Source: Nocardia sputorum
Lineage (GTDB): Bacteria; Actinomycetota; Actinomycetes; Mycobacteriales; Mycobacteriaceae
Length of the DNA stretch: 64,000 bases
Assembly (NCBI RefSeq): GCF_027924405.1
Contig: NZ_AP026978.1
Location: forward strand, 3,038,001 to 3,102,000
Direction: 5' to 3'
The position numbers and the translations under genes were made by a program. The notes under the pieces were generated by a model that ran no database searches, was not told the DNA's origin, and saw nothing but the letters and a program-made list of their open reading frames with translations. Below, piece after piece: positions 49,779 to 58,514 of this stretch (its first letter is position 1; each line of letters opens with the position of its first letter).

Positions 49779-51941
49779 ATGACGGCCGGAGCAGAGCTAG
49801 CGGAGCGAAACGACGAGGCAGCGGGCGCGGGGCCGGTCGTCGAACTCGACGGCGCCTGTTCGCTGTCCCGGGAACGCATCGGCGGGAAGGCGTGGAGCGT
49901 CAACCGCATGCGCGCGCTCGGTCTGCCGGTGCCGCCCGCGTTCGTCATCACCATCGAGGGATGGGCCGACTTCTCGGCGCACGGGGAGATCGGCGAGGAC
50001 GTCTGGCACGGTGTCGAGGCGGCCATCGCCGCCCTGGAACACGGCACTGGGAGGAGCTTCGGAGCCGGCGCCCGTCCACTGCTGGTGTCGGTCCGCTCCG
50101 GCGCCGTGGTGAGCATGCCGGGAATGATGGACACGGTACTGAACCTCGGCATGAACGACGCGGTCGCGCGGGCCCTGGCGGCGGAGACCGGGAATCCGGG
50201 CTACGCGGTGGATACGCGGGAGCGGTTCCGGACCCAATATCGCGAAACCGTGCTGGGTGATCCCGCCGGTGTGGTGCCCGAGGATCCCTGGGAGCAGTTG
50301 CGGGCGGCGATCAGCGCGGTGTTCCGGTCCTGGGATTCGCCTCGGGCGCAGACGTATCGGCGCAACCGCGGCCTCTCCGGAACCCTCGGCACCGCCGTGA
50401 CGGTACAAGCCATGGTCTTCGGCAATCTGGACGAGAGATCCGGCACCGGGGTGCTGTTCAGCCGCAACCCGAACACCGGCGAGCGCTCGCTGTTCGGCGA
50501 ATGGCTGGTCGGTGGGCAGGGGGAGGACGTGGTGTCCGGCCGGACCACCCCGCGACCGCTCGATGAACTGGCCACCGTGCTGCCCGAGGTGCACGCCCAA
50601 CTCGTCACGGCCGCCGACTTGCTGGAACGCGACGGCCGCGACATCCAGGACATCGAATTCACCGTCGAATCCGGCGTCCTGTGGTTGTTGCAGTCCCGCG
50701 CCGCCAAGCGATCGGCGCGCGCGGCGGTGCGCGCCGCGGTGGCGATGGCCGAGGAAGGACTCATCGGCGCCGAGGAAGCGCTGAACCGGGTCACCGCCGA
50801 ACAGGTGCGGACCGTGCTGCGTCCGGCCACCGGCGAGTATTCGGGGACGCCGCTGGCACGCGGTGAATCCGCGTGTCCCGGGCTGGCGTCCGGCGTCGCC
50901 GTCAGCGATCCGCATGAGGCCGAACGTCGTGCGGAAGCCGGCGAGGACGTGATCCTCGTGCGCCCCACCACCAGCCCCGATGACCTGCACGGCATGATCG
51001 CCGCGCGGGCGATCGTCACCGGGCTGGGCGGCGCCACTTCGCACGCCGCGCTGGTCAGCCGCGAGATCGGCAGGCCGTGCGTGGTCGGCTGCGGCCCCGG
51101 CGTCGTCGCGACACTGGCCGGTCGGGTGGTGACCGTCGACGGTGGCGCGGGCACGGTCTGGCCCGGGCGGGTCGAAGGCAAGCCCGTCGACGCGAGCACC
51201 CTCGCGGACGTCGGCCGACTGGCCGAGTGCGCGGGCACCGACCGGGACGGGTTGGCGGCCTGGCTGGACGCGCGGGCGAGCGAGGACGCGCCGAAGGTGG
51301 ACGTGGCGCCCCCGGCGACGGTGACGGAAATACCCGAACTCGATCTGCTGCGGCTGATCGGGATCAAAGGCCGGGCCGCCCACGACGCGCTGGCCGCAGG
51401 CGTAGGTGCGCCGACCGAGATCGTCGCCGCTCGATGTGCGGAACTGGTGGCCGGAGGATGGTGCGCCGCGACGCCGATCGGTGTACGGCTCACGCCGGAA
51501 GGCAGACAGCACTTGCACGGCCTGCTGGCGACGGAACGACGAACGGTCGACCGCGCCGCGATCGCCTCCGTCTATGCCGAATTCTGCGATTTCAACGGGG
51601 TTTTCAAAGAAATCGTCACCGCGTGGCAGATGAAAGATCCGGCCACCGTCAACGATCACGCCGACGCCGATTACGACGGCGCGGTACTGACCCGATTGAC
51701 CGATCTGCATCGCGCCGCTCAGCCGCTGCTGCGGCGGATCGGCGTGGTCGCACCGCGGCTGGCCCGGTACTCCGACCGGTTCGCGCAGGCGATCGAGCGG
51801 ATCGCGGCCGGTGATCACGCCTGGGTCGCCCGGCCCGTGCTGGACAGTTACCACACCGTGTGGTTCGAGCTGCACGAGGACCTGATCGGACTGTGCGGCC
51901 TGAGCCGCGCCGACGAGGCGGCGGCCGGCCGTGCCCACTGA
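49779..51941 (+). CDS. ppdK: Pyruvate,phosphate dikinase-like protein lacking the PEP/pyruvate domain
   Basis: A 720-residue protein. The N-terminal ATP-grasp part is PPDK-like: IGGKAWSVNRMRALGLPVPP, SVRSGAVVSMPGMMDTVLNL, GTAVTVQAMVFGNLDERSGT and GVLFSRNPNTGE. The swivelling domain has the phospho-His in GLGGATSHAALVSREIGRPC at about residue 423. The PEP/pyruvate TIM barrel that should follow is missing. Instead residues about 510-720 start with a winged-helix-like stretch (LLRLIGIKGRAAHDALAAGV...RLTPEGRQHL) and continue as a helical region. The truncated PpdK of M. tuberculosis (Rv1127c) also lacks the C-terminal barrel. ATG 49779 has AAGGAG. Stop overlaps the phosphatase gene. Confidence 0.85.
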   Translation: MTAGAELAERNDEAAGAGPVVELDGACSLSRERIGGKAWSVNRMRALGLPVPPAFVITIEGWADFSAHGEIGEDVWHGVEAAIAALEHGTGRSFGAGARPLLVSVRSGAVVSMPGMMDTVLNLGMNDAVARALAAETGNPGYAVDTRERFRTQYRETVLGDPAGVVPEDPWEQLRAAISAVFRSWDSPRAQTYRRNRGLSGTLGTAVTVQAMVFGNLDERSGTGVLFSRNPNTGERSLFGEWLVGGQGEDVVSGRTTPRPLDELATVLPEVHAQLVTAADLLERDGRDIQDIEFTVESGVLWLLQSRAAKRSARAAVRAAVAMAEEGLIGAEEALNRVTAEQVRTVLRPATGEYSGTPLARGESACPGLASGVAVSDPHEAERRAEAGEDVILVRPTTSPDDLHGMIAARAIVTGLGGATSHAALVSREIGRPCVVGCGPGVVATLAGRVVTVDGGAGTVWPGRVEGKPVDASTLADVGRLAECAGTDRDGLAAWLDARASEDAPKVDVAPPATVTEIPELDLLRLIGIKGRAAHDALAAGVGAPTEIVAARCAELVAGGWCAATPIGVRLTPEGRQHLHGLLATERRTVDRAAIASVYAEFCDFNGVFKEIVTAWQMKDPATVNDHADADYDGAVLTRLTDLHRAAQPLLRRIGVVAPRLARYSDRFAQAIERIAAGDHAWVARPVLDSYHTVWFELHEDLIGLCGLSRADEAAAGRAH

Positions 51942-52716
51942 CATCGCGGGGGAGTCGACGGTGCCCGGTGACCGGTGGGTCGAGTTCGCGCAGATCGACA
52001 ACGTGCGTGATATGGGCGGGCTCCCGGTGCAGGGCGGCGGCACAACCCGGTTCGGCGTGGTCTACCGTTCCAGCACACCACAGAATCTCACCGAGTCCGA
52101 TATGGCGAAACTGCTCGGACCGATCGGTTTGCGCACCTTGATCGACCTGCGGCTGCCCGACGAAGTGGAGCGCGAGGGCTACGGACGGCTGGCCACCGCC
52201 GACGTGCGGCGGGTCTGCCTCCCGGTGCGGAAGTCGCCGCAATCCTCACTGGCGGCACGCGATCTGGTGCCGGACTCCACCCGCGTCGATCTGGTGGACC
52301 TGTACCAGAAGCTGCTGGCGGGCAGTGCCGATTCCATCGTGGCGGCGGTACGGCTCGTCGTCGACGCGGAACGCCACTCGGTGCTGTTCCACTGCGCCGC
52401 GGGCAAGGACCGCACCGGAGTGCTCGCAGCGGTGCTCCTGGACGCGGTGGGCGTACCGCCCGAGGCGATCGCGGCCGACTACGCGCTGACCGGCGAACGC
52501 ATGCACCGAGTCCGCGACCGCCTCGACGCGCTCCCGTCCTATACCGGGCTGCCCCCGGTGAGCACCGGCATTCTCGGCGTGGAGGCCGAGGTGATGGTGC
52601 GTTTCCTCGCGAATCTGTCGGCCGAGCACGGCGGCGCCGCCGAATGGTTGCTTAGCAGCGGCCTCACCCCGGTGGAGTTGGCGCGACTGCGTGAAGTGCT
52701 GATCGCGCCGGAATAG
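51931..52716 (+). CDS. Tyrosine-protein phosphatase (PF13350 type), cytosolic
   Basis: A 261-residue phosphatase. The P-loop is HCAAGKDRTGVLAAVLLDAV near residue 151, with Cys nucleophile, Lys-Asp acid region and Arg. Upstream it shows the family start FAQIDNVRDMGGLPVQGGGT then TRFGVVYRSSTPQNLTESD and LIDLRLPDEVEREG. It resembles PtpB-type enzymes that can also act on phosphoinositides. The GTG start at 51931 lies inside the end of the PPDK-like gene (11-base overlap), so the pair is co-translated. No signal peptide, unlike the paralogue at 53386. Confidence 0.9.
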   Translation: MPTDIAGESTVPGDRWVEFAQIDNVRDMGGLPVQGGGTTRFGVVYRSSTPQNLTESDMAKLLGPIGLRTLIDLRLPDEVEREGYGRLATADVRRVCLPVRKSPQSSLAARDLVPDSTRVDLVDLYQKLLAGSADSIVAAVRLVVDAERHSVLFHCAAGKDRTGVLAAVLLDAVGVPPEAIAADYALTGERMHRVRDRLDALPSYTGLPPVSTGILGVEAEVMVRFLANLSAEHGGAAEWLLSSGLTPVELARLREVLIAPE

Positions 52717-52767
52717 GAGTCGCGTGGGCGGCGCCCGGCACACGGGCGCCGCAGAGGTGGCGACTGA

Positions 52768-52968
52768 TCAGGCCTGCACGGGATCGGCTCCGTCGCGCTG
52801 GACGACCGAGTCGCCGACATCCAGCATCTTCCACGATTTCCGATTCACACGGACCTTTATCGTGCTGCCATCCTCCAGCCGGATATGCAGTCGCCGATAC
52901 AGATTCGCTCCATCGAGCAATCCACGCGACTTCTTGACGACCGTCCCGCGCAACTCTCGCTGTACCAC
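52768..52968 (-). CDS. Small basic conserved protein (DUF7489-like), 66 aa
   Basis: The product VVQRELRGTVVKKSRGLLDG then ANLYRRLHIRLEDGSTIKVR is a compact basic beta domain ending DVGDSVVQRDGADPVQA. I recall a similar short family in mycobacteria and Nocardia now called DUF7489, but am not sure. GTG 52968 is chosen because AGGAG lies 7 bases before it; ATG 52983 would put that ribosome site inside the gene. Function unknown. It lies between the two phosphatase genes. Confidence 0.65.
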   Translation of the reverse strand: MVQRELRGTVVKKSRGLLDGANLYRRLHIRLEDGSTIKVRVNRKSWKMLDVGDSVVQRDGADPVQA

Positions 52969-53337
52969 TGCTCGTCTCCTCATTCGTCTCGGCCGCTGAC
53001 GCCGTAGCGATTCCCCGACCGGCGCAGTTCCAGTGTTGTTTCCCCTCACGTTCGGGACATCAGCAGTGAGAGGCATCTTTCCTATGACGAAAGTCGGACA
53101 TCGCAGGTGGGTGGCCGCACCTTCAGTCGTACGAATACTCATCCACGGCGGTGACCGCGCGGTCTCCTGCGCACGTGAATCGCCGCGGACGACTCGGCGG
53201 GAGCCCGCTCGGGCAACCGATGCACTCTCGTCTACGGGTCAGCACGCCCTGATCCACATCGACGAACTCGTCGCACGGCTGAGTGCACGCCCGACCAGCG
53301 ATACCGCCGCGGTTCACCTCCGGCGGGTCGAACGACT

Positions 53338-53374
53338 GAGCGGGCCCGGTGGACAACATCCACCGGACCCGCTC
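53338..53374. terminator. Hairpin terminator beside the secreted phosphatase gene
   Basis: GAGCGGGCCCGGTGGA (53338-53353) pairs with TCCACCGGACCCGCTC (53359-53374), one mismatch in 16, loop CAACA. It follows the stop of the minus-strand phosphatase gene by 12 bases. Confidence 0.75.
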
Positions 53375-53385
53375 TTGGTCTTCGA

Positions 53386-54291
53386 CTACCGAGGCAGGAG
53401 TTTCGATTTCAGCGCCTCGAGCGTCGCACTGTCCACGCCCAGCCCCTCGGTGACGAACCGGTCGAACGATCCGAAGGACGCGCCGGCCTGGTCGAACGCG
53501 GCGTCGAGGAAGTCGCTCTGCACGCCGAGGATCGGATCGAGCAGCGCAGGGTCGGTAACCAGGCCCTTGGCCACCAGCCCGTCCACCAGCGCCTTGTTGC
53601 CCGCGGCCAGGTTGTCGTTCGATTCCAGATAGTCCTTGTAGACCTGGCCCTTCGGCACGCCGAGCGCCGTCATGAGGATCGCGGTCAGCCACCCGGTGCG
53701 GTCCTTGCCCGCGGTGCAGTGGAACAACACCGGACCGCTCGCGTTGGCGACATCCCGGATGGCGGTGCCGAACTGAGCGCGCGCCGTGGTGTCGGTGACC
53801 ATCCAGCGGTAGTAGTCGCGCATGATGCCTGCGGCCTTACCGTCGCCGAACGTCTGTTGTTGCACGGCCGGACCGCCCTGTATCGCCTTGCCCACCATCA
53901 GGTAGAAGTCGTTGGCCGGGTCGTACACCGGACGCGCGAGTGCGGGAATCGACGCCGGAAGCTTGTCGGGGTTGGCTCCCGACTCGTTCGGGCTGCGGAA
54001 ATCGATCACCGCGGTGATGCCCGCCGCCACCAGCTTCTGCTGGTCGGCAGCGGTGAGCTTGTCGAGGGCGTCGGTGCGGAAGACCACGCCCGTACGCAAT
54101 TTGCCGTTGCCCTGGGTGGGATAGTCGCCGATGTCCCTGGCATTCGGCGCCGTCGAGAGCTGCATCGAGCGGTCGTGCACTGTGTGCACGATCGCAGGGC
54201 CCGCGAAAGCGCTGGTGGTGGACGGGAACACGGCGATCAATGCGGCGGCGACACCGGTCATCGCCCCGCGTAGAGCACGCGAAATCGTCAC
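53386..54291 (-). CDS. Secreted tyrosine-protein phosphatase (PF13350 type)
   Basis: A 301-residue exported phosphatase. From GTG 54291 (GGAAGGA about 8 bases upstream) a signal peptide is visible: VTISRALRGAMTGVAAALIA with likely cleavage after TTSAFA. The mature part has NARDIGDYPTQGNGKLRTGV, VIDFRSPNESG and the P-loop FHCTAGKDRTGWLTAILMTA. It is a paralogue of the cytosolic phosphatase at 51931. It probably acts outside the membrane, perhaps on phosphate esters or host or environmental phosphoproteins. A terminator follows. Confidence 0.88.
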   Translation of the reverse strand: MTISRALRGAMTGVAAALIAVFPSTTSAFAGPAIVHTVHDRSMQLSTAPNARDIGDYPTQGNGKLRTGVVFRTDALDKLTAADQQKLVAAGITAVIDFRSPNESGANPDKLPASIPALARPVYDPANDFYLMVGKAIQGGPAVQQQTFGDGKAAGIMRDYYRWMVTDTTARAQFGTAIRDVANASGPVLFHCTAGKDRTGWLTAILMTALGVPKGQVYKDYLESNDNLAAGNKALVDGLVAKGLVTDPALLDPILGVQSDFLDAAFDQAGASFGSFDRFVTEGLGVDSATLEALKSKLLPR

Positions 54292-54370
54292 TGAATCATT
54301 CCTTCCATGGGATCGCGGCCCGGCGACGCCGAACCGGTAAGGGGCCGGGGTGTGCCACCCCGGCCCCGGC

Positions 54371-56773
54371 TCAGGCGTCGACGAGCAGGGTGACCGTGCC
54401 GGCCGACCCGTCGACGCGCACCCGCTGCCCATCGGCAAGCCGCGTGCTGGCGGTCTTGGTGTCGACGACGCAGGGGATGCCGAATTCCCGGGCTACGATG
54501 GCGGCGTGTGAGGCGGAACCCCCGATGTCGGTGACCACGGCCGCGGCATAGGCGAACATCGCGGTGTGCCCGGTGTCGGTGACCGAAGCCACCAGGATGT
54601 CGCCCGGTTCGATGTCGTCGTCCAGCGACAGCACGCGTTTCACGGTGCCTTCCACGACGCCGGGGCTCACTCCGATGCCGGTGAGGCTGTCTCCGGGCGT
54701 CAACGCGTCCGCGGCCGGGAGCGGTTCCCAGTCGCCCGCGATCACATCCGGCATGCGGACGCCCTGCAAGCGGGCCAGTTCCGCGCGCCGTCGGGCTACG
54801 CGCTCGGCCAGGTCGGCAGGCGCCCAGAGGATCTCGTCGAGGGTCAGGAAACAGGCGTCCTCGGCCTGTCGCAGCAGCCCTTGCCGGATCAGCCGTTCCG
54901 CCCGCTCGCGCACGGCGAGACGCAGGCAGTGGGTATACCGGACGACGGCGTCGCGGACGCGTTCGCGCGCCATGGTCGCGCCCGCCGCCATCCGCGCGGT
55001 GCGGCTCGGCGACGGGTCGACCGGTTCCCGCTTGGGCGCGGGCATTTGGGCGGCGCGGGCGGCGGCGGTCACCAGCAGTTCGGGCCGGTCGCCGAAGGTG
55101 GGGTTGATCAGCTCGCACTCGCCCGGGCCGCGATGCCCGATCCGGCGCAGCTCCTCGTCCAGCGCGGCGGAGAACGCGGGCGAGGCGGCCCGCGCCGCCG
55201 CGACATCGCCGGAATGCGCCGCGTCGTGCAACGCGGCGTCGGCACGGCACAGCGCGGCAAGGCGTTCCACCGCGAGCATGGTCCTGGCCGACTCCAACCG
55301 CTCCAGGTCGATGGGCACGTCGGCGGCTTCCTTGCCGCGGGAGTGGATGGCAGTGGCCGCGCCGGTCATCATCACACCGATGGACGCCGCCGCCCAAGAC
55401 TGGTTCAGTCGGTCCCGCCACAGCAGGGCCCGCGCGTGCAGTTGCTCGTCGGTGAGCTCGCGGATCGCGGCGGCGCCCAGTGATTCCTGATGCGCGGCGG
55501 CGTTGATGCCGTCGGTGGTTTCGCGATAGCGCAGCGCGGTGCGCAGCACCCGGCCGGCTGCGCGCCAGGTGGCGCGGGTGCTGGCGAAACCGCTCGGGGT
55601 GGGTGGCTTGCCGTGCGGGGTCAGCGAAATCTCGGGTGGAATGTTGCCGTAGACGTCGCGGCGGATGCTCTGCTCGTCCCAGCCCGGCATGTTCTCCGCG
55701 GCGAGCACCCCGATGGAGGCGTTGATGTAGATGTGGTGCCCGAGCACGGTGGTGACCCGGCTGGTCCAGTGCTCCAGCGCGATCCCGTCCAGCGCGATCA
55801 TCCTGCCCATCGCGGCGTTGGCCAGCCGGATCGCGCCCGCCTGCAGATCCACGGTGAGCGGCGTGAGCGGTCCGGGCAGCGCTTCGGACGTATTCGTCGC
55901 GGTGTGCACCGGGTAGGCCGGATCGACACGGTCGTCGAACTCGCCCTCGAGACCTTCCGGCGCCACCGACACCAGGGCATGGCCGTCCGAGGTGGCCGCG
56001 CGGGCGGGAATCAGATAGCCGGGCAGCGGAATCGCCCCGGTCCGCGCGACGAGTTCGTCGCCGTCGACCTTGCGGCCGGCCAGTCCGCGGAGGACGTCCG
56101 CCGCGACTTCGGACGCGGTCCATCCGCAGCGGAATCCCCATTCGTCCTGTGCGGCGCTGGTATCCACCTCCGGCACAGTCCGACCACCTGCCATCCGCCG
56201 GACCGATCGTGTTCCGATCGCGGCGCGGATATGACGCACGTCCGCACCGGAGACCACGCCGGGCGCGGCGAGTTCGACCACGCCGACGCGTGCCGACTCC
56301 GCCGCCAGCACCAGGAAACGCTCGAAGTCGTCGGTGTGCAGCACCTGGAATCCGCCCGCCCGGCGAGATCCGAGCAGCCGCCGCAGGATGCGCCAGCTCT
56401 CGCGCTCGACGCACCTGCCCGCGACCGGTGCGGTGCGCACGATCAGAGCCCGCGCACCGCTGGACCGCACGATATCGTCGGCGGCCGAATCCGTCCCCGC
56501 GATGGTGGGAACCACGATGCGCGCTCCGGCCGCTCGGGCTGCCGTCGCGATCGCGGCGAGCGAACCGCCCAGATGCACCACCACCGCGCACTCGGCGACG
56601 GCCCGCGCACAGCTCGCCGGATCGTCCGGGTCACCGGTGAAAACCTGGACCCGAGGGTCGACGTACCGGTGCCGCGACCGGTCCGACCCGACTACGTCGT
56701 GGCCCGCGGCCAGCAGCATGCGCGCCACCGCGCGGCCGGTCGGATCGGACACTCCGGTGACCAGGACCCGCAT
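54371..56773 (-). CDS. Fusion of an NAD-epimerase-like domain and a PEP-utilizing phosphohistidine domain
   Basis: An 800-residue protein. Residues 1-240 are Rossmann/epimerase-like: MRVLVTGVSDPTGRAVARML, DPASCARAVAECAVVVHLGG, IVRTAPVAGRCVERESWRIL. A helical middle (RLNQSWAAASIGVMMTGAAT, ECELINPTFGDRPELL) resembles the central region of rifampin-phosphotransferase-like PEP synthases. The C-terminus is the swivelling domain, DIGGSASHAAIVAREFGIPC, with phospho-His. No ATP-grasp domain is present, so it cannot phosphorylate its own His from ATP. ATG 56773 has GAGGAGG. Faces the KstD-like gene across 160 bases. Confidence 0.82.
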   Translation of the reverse strand: MRVLVTGVSDPTGRAVARMLLAAGHDVVGSDRSRHRYVDPRVQVFTGDPDDPASCARAVAECAVVVHLGGSLAAIATAARAAGARIVVPTIAGTDSAADDIVRSSGARALIVRTAPVAGRCVERESWRILRRLLGSRRAGGFQVLHTDDFERFLVLAAESARVGVVELAAPGVVSGADVRHIRAAIGTRSVRRMAGGRTVPEVDTSAAQDEWGFRCGWTASEVAADVLRGLAGRKVDGDELVARTGAIPLPGYLIPARAATSDGHALVSVAPEGLEGEFDDRVDPAYPVHTATNTSEALPGPLTPLTVDLQAGAIRLANAAMGRMIALDGIALEHWTSRVTTVLGHHIYINASIGVLAAENMPGWDEQSIRRDVYGNIPPEISLTPHGKPPTPSGFASTRATWRAAGRVLRTALRYRETTDGINAAAHQESLGAAAIRELTDEQLHARALLWRDRLNQSWAAASIGVMMTGAATAIHSRGKEAADVPIDLERLESARTMLAVERLAALCRADAALHDAAHSGDVAAARAASPAFSAALDEELRRIGHRGPGECELINPTFGDRPELLVTAAARAAQMPAPKREPVDPSPSRTARMAAGATMARERVRDAVVRYTHCLRLAVRERAERLIRQGLLRQAEDACFLTLDEILWAPADLAERVARRRAELARLQGVRMPDVIAGDWEPLPAADALTPGDSLTGIGVSPGVVEGTVKRVLSLDDDIEPGDILVASVTDTGHTAMFAYAAAVVTDIGGSASHAAIVAREFGIPCVVDTKTASTRLADGQRVRVDGSAGTVTLLVDA

Positions 56774-56935
56774 GAATTCTTCCTCCTCGCTGGCGCCCAC
56801 GCAGACGTGACGCCGTTCACACACCATCGCCACCCGGCGCGCCCGCGACGGTCCGCAGTCCCGCTGATCGGGACCGGAAGGTCGCTCACCAAGATGGGCG
56901 CCGGGCCACCGAGTGCCGAGCGGGAAGGTCGACAT

Positions 56936-58417
56936 ATGAGTGATCGGAATTCGGTCGTGCCGAGGGCCGCCGCCGATGTGCGCGCCTACGACATCGAGAC
57001 CGATGTGCTGGTGGTCGGTTACGGATGTGCCGGGGCGGCCGCGGCGTTCGAGGCGGCAGCGGGCGGCGCGCAGGTGCTGGTACTCGATCGGATGAGCGGT
57101 CCCGGAGGCGCGTCGGCGCTGTCGGGCGGCGAGATCTATCTCGGCGGTGGCACGCCGATCCAACGGGCGTGCGGGTTCGACGACGACCCGGCCACGATGG
57201 CCGCGTTCCTGTCCGCCGCGCTCGGCCCGGGCGCCGACTGGGCCAAGATCACGCGCTACAGCGCGGACAGCGTCGCGCATTTCCACTGGCTCGCCGACCG
57301 TGGCGTGCCGTTCAAACCCAGCCTGTGGGATGCGCCGGTGTGGGTCCCGCCGACGGACGACGGGCTGATGTGGCTGGGGGAGAACAGCAAGCCGTTCGCC
57401 GACCTCGCCGCGCCTGCGCCCCGCGGCCATCGCCCGGCCGCCGCCGACTTCGGCGGCAAGCTGCTCATGGACTGCCTCGCCGAGGCCGCCCGATCAGCCG
57501 GTGCGACAGCGCTTTTCGACACCAGGGCCGCCTGCCTGATCGTGGCCGGTGACGGCACGGTCGTCGGCGTGGTGGCGCGGCGGTACGGCACGGAGCTGAC
57601 CATCCGCGCCCGCCGCGGCGTCGTCCTGACCACCGGCGGATTCGTCGACAACGACGCCATGCTCGCCGCCCACGCGCCGCGATTGCTGGGACACACCAAG
57701 GTCAGCGCGGGCACCGACGACGGCAGCGGCATCCGGATGGCGCAGGCGCTCGGCGCGGCGGTGCGGCACATGTCGGCGGGGCAGGTCGGCATCTCGCTGA
57801 TTCCCGGCCTGGCCGCGCGCGGCATGGTGGTGAACGGGCACGGGCAGCGGTTCATCAACGAGGACACCTATCCCGGCCGGATCGGCCAGGCGGCGCTGTT
57901 CCGGCAGGGGATGCGGACCTGGGTCGTGCTCGACGAACGGGCCTTCGACGAAGTGCCGGAACCACAGCGCTGGGGTGTGCGGCCCACCCATGTGGCGGAG
58001 ACGCCCGAGGAACTCGCCGGGCTGATGGGCGTGCCCGCCGCGGCGCTGGCCGACACCGTCCGTCGCTACAACAGCCACGCCGCGGACGGCGCGGATCCCG
58101 AATTCGGGAAAGCGCCACGCTGGGTGCGGCCGCTCACGCCACCGCTGGCCGCGATCGACGCGCGGGCGGGAGTGCGGCCGCCGTCGGAGTCCGGCGATCG
58201 CCGCGGAACCGGCGCGTCCGTCTTCACCCTCGGCGGTCTGCACACCTCGCTCGACGGCGCCGTGCTCGACCTCGACGGCGTCCCGATCCCGGCCCTGTTC
58301 GCCGCGGGCCGCGCCGCGAGCAACCTGCACGGCGAGGGCTACATCAGCGGCACTTCGCTCGGCGACGGCACCTTCTTCGGCCGCCGCGCCGGCGCCGCCG
58401 CGGCCCGCACCAGCTGA
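56936..58417 (+). CDS. KstD-like/fumarate-reductase-type FAD-dependent oxidoreductase
   Basis: A 493-residue flavoprotein. The FAD motif TDVLVVGYGCAGAAAAFEAA (residues 22-41) is followed by GGASALSGGEIYLGGGTPIQ. VVLTTGGFVDN and GQRFINEDTYPGRI are also seen, and the end is LHGEGYISGTSLGDGTFFGR. It belongs to the KstD/Rv0785-like group but is shorter than classic KstD and lacks its NDYAG-type ending, so a different ring substrate is likely. ATG 56936 follows GGGAAGG. First of three plus-strand genes with HsaA- and HsaD-like enzymes. Confidence 0.85.
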   Translation: MSDRNSVVPRAAADVRAYDIETDVLVVGYGCAGAAAAFEAAAGGAQVLVLDRMSGPGGASALSGGEIYLGGGTPIQRACGFDDDPATMAAFLSAALGPGADWAKITRYSADSVAHFHWLADRGVPFKPSLWDAPVWVPPTDDGLMWLGENSKPFADLAAPAPRGHRPAAADFGGKLLMDCLAEAARSAGATALFDTRAACLIVAGDGTVVGVVARRYGTELTIRARRGVVLTTGGFVDNDAMLAAHAPRLLGHTKVSAGTDDGSGIRMAQALGAAVRHMSAGQVGISLIPGLAARGMVVNGHGQRFINEDTYPGRIGQAALFRQGMRTWVVLDERAFDEVPEPQRWGVRPTHVAETPEELAGLMGVPAAALADTVRRYNSHAADGADPEFGKAPRWVRPLTPPLAAIDARAGVRPPSESGDRRGTGASVFTLGGLHTSLDGAVLDLDGVPIPALFAAGRAASNLHGEGYISGTSLGDGTFFGRRAGAAAARTS

Positions 58418-58514
58418 TCCGGGTGGCGGGTTCCGGTCATCGGGATGGATCGGATTCGACGGCACCGCACCGGCCTAGCGTCGAAAGACGGCACTACGAG
58501 GAGGACTACCGCAT

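Noticed and set aside
53719..54273. Plus-strand frame opposite the secreted phosphatase
   Set aside because: It is a mirror frame of the phosphatase coding region without domain or start support.
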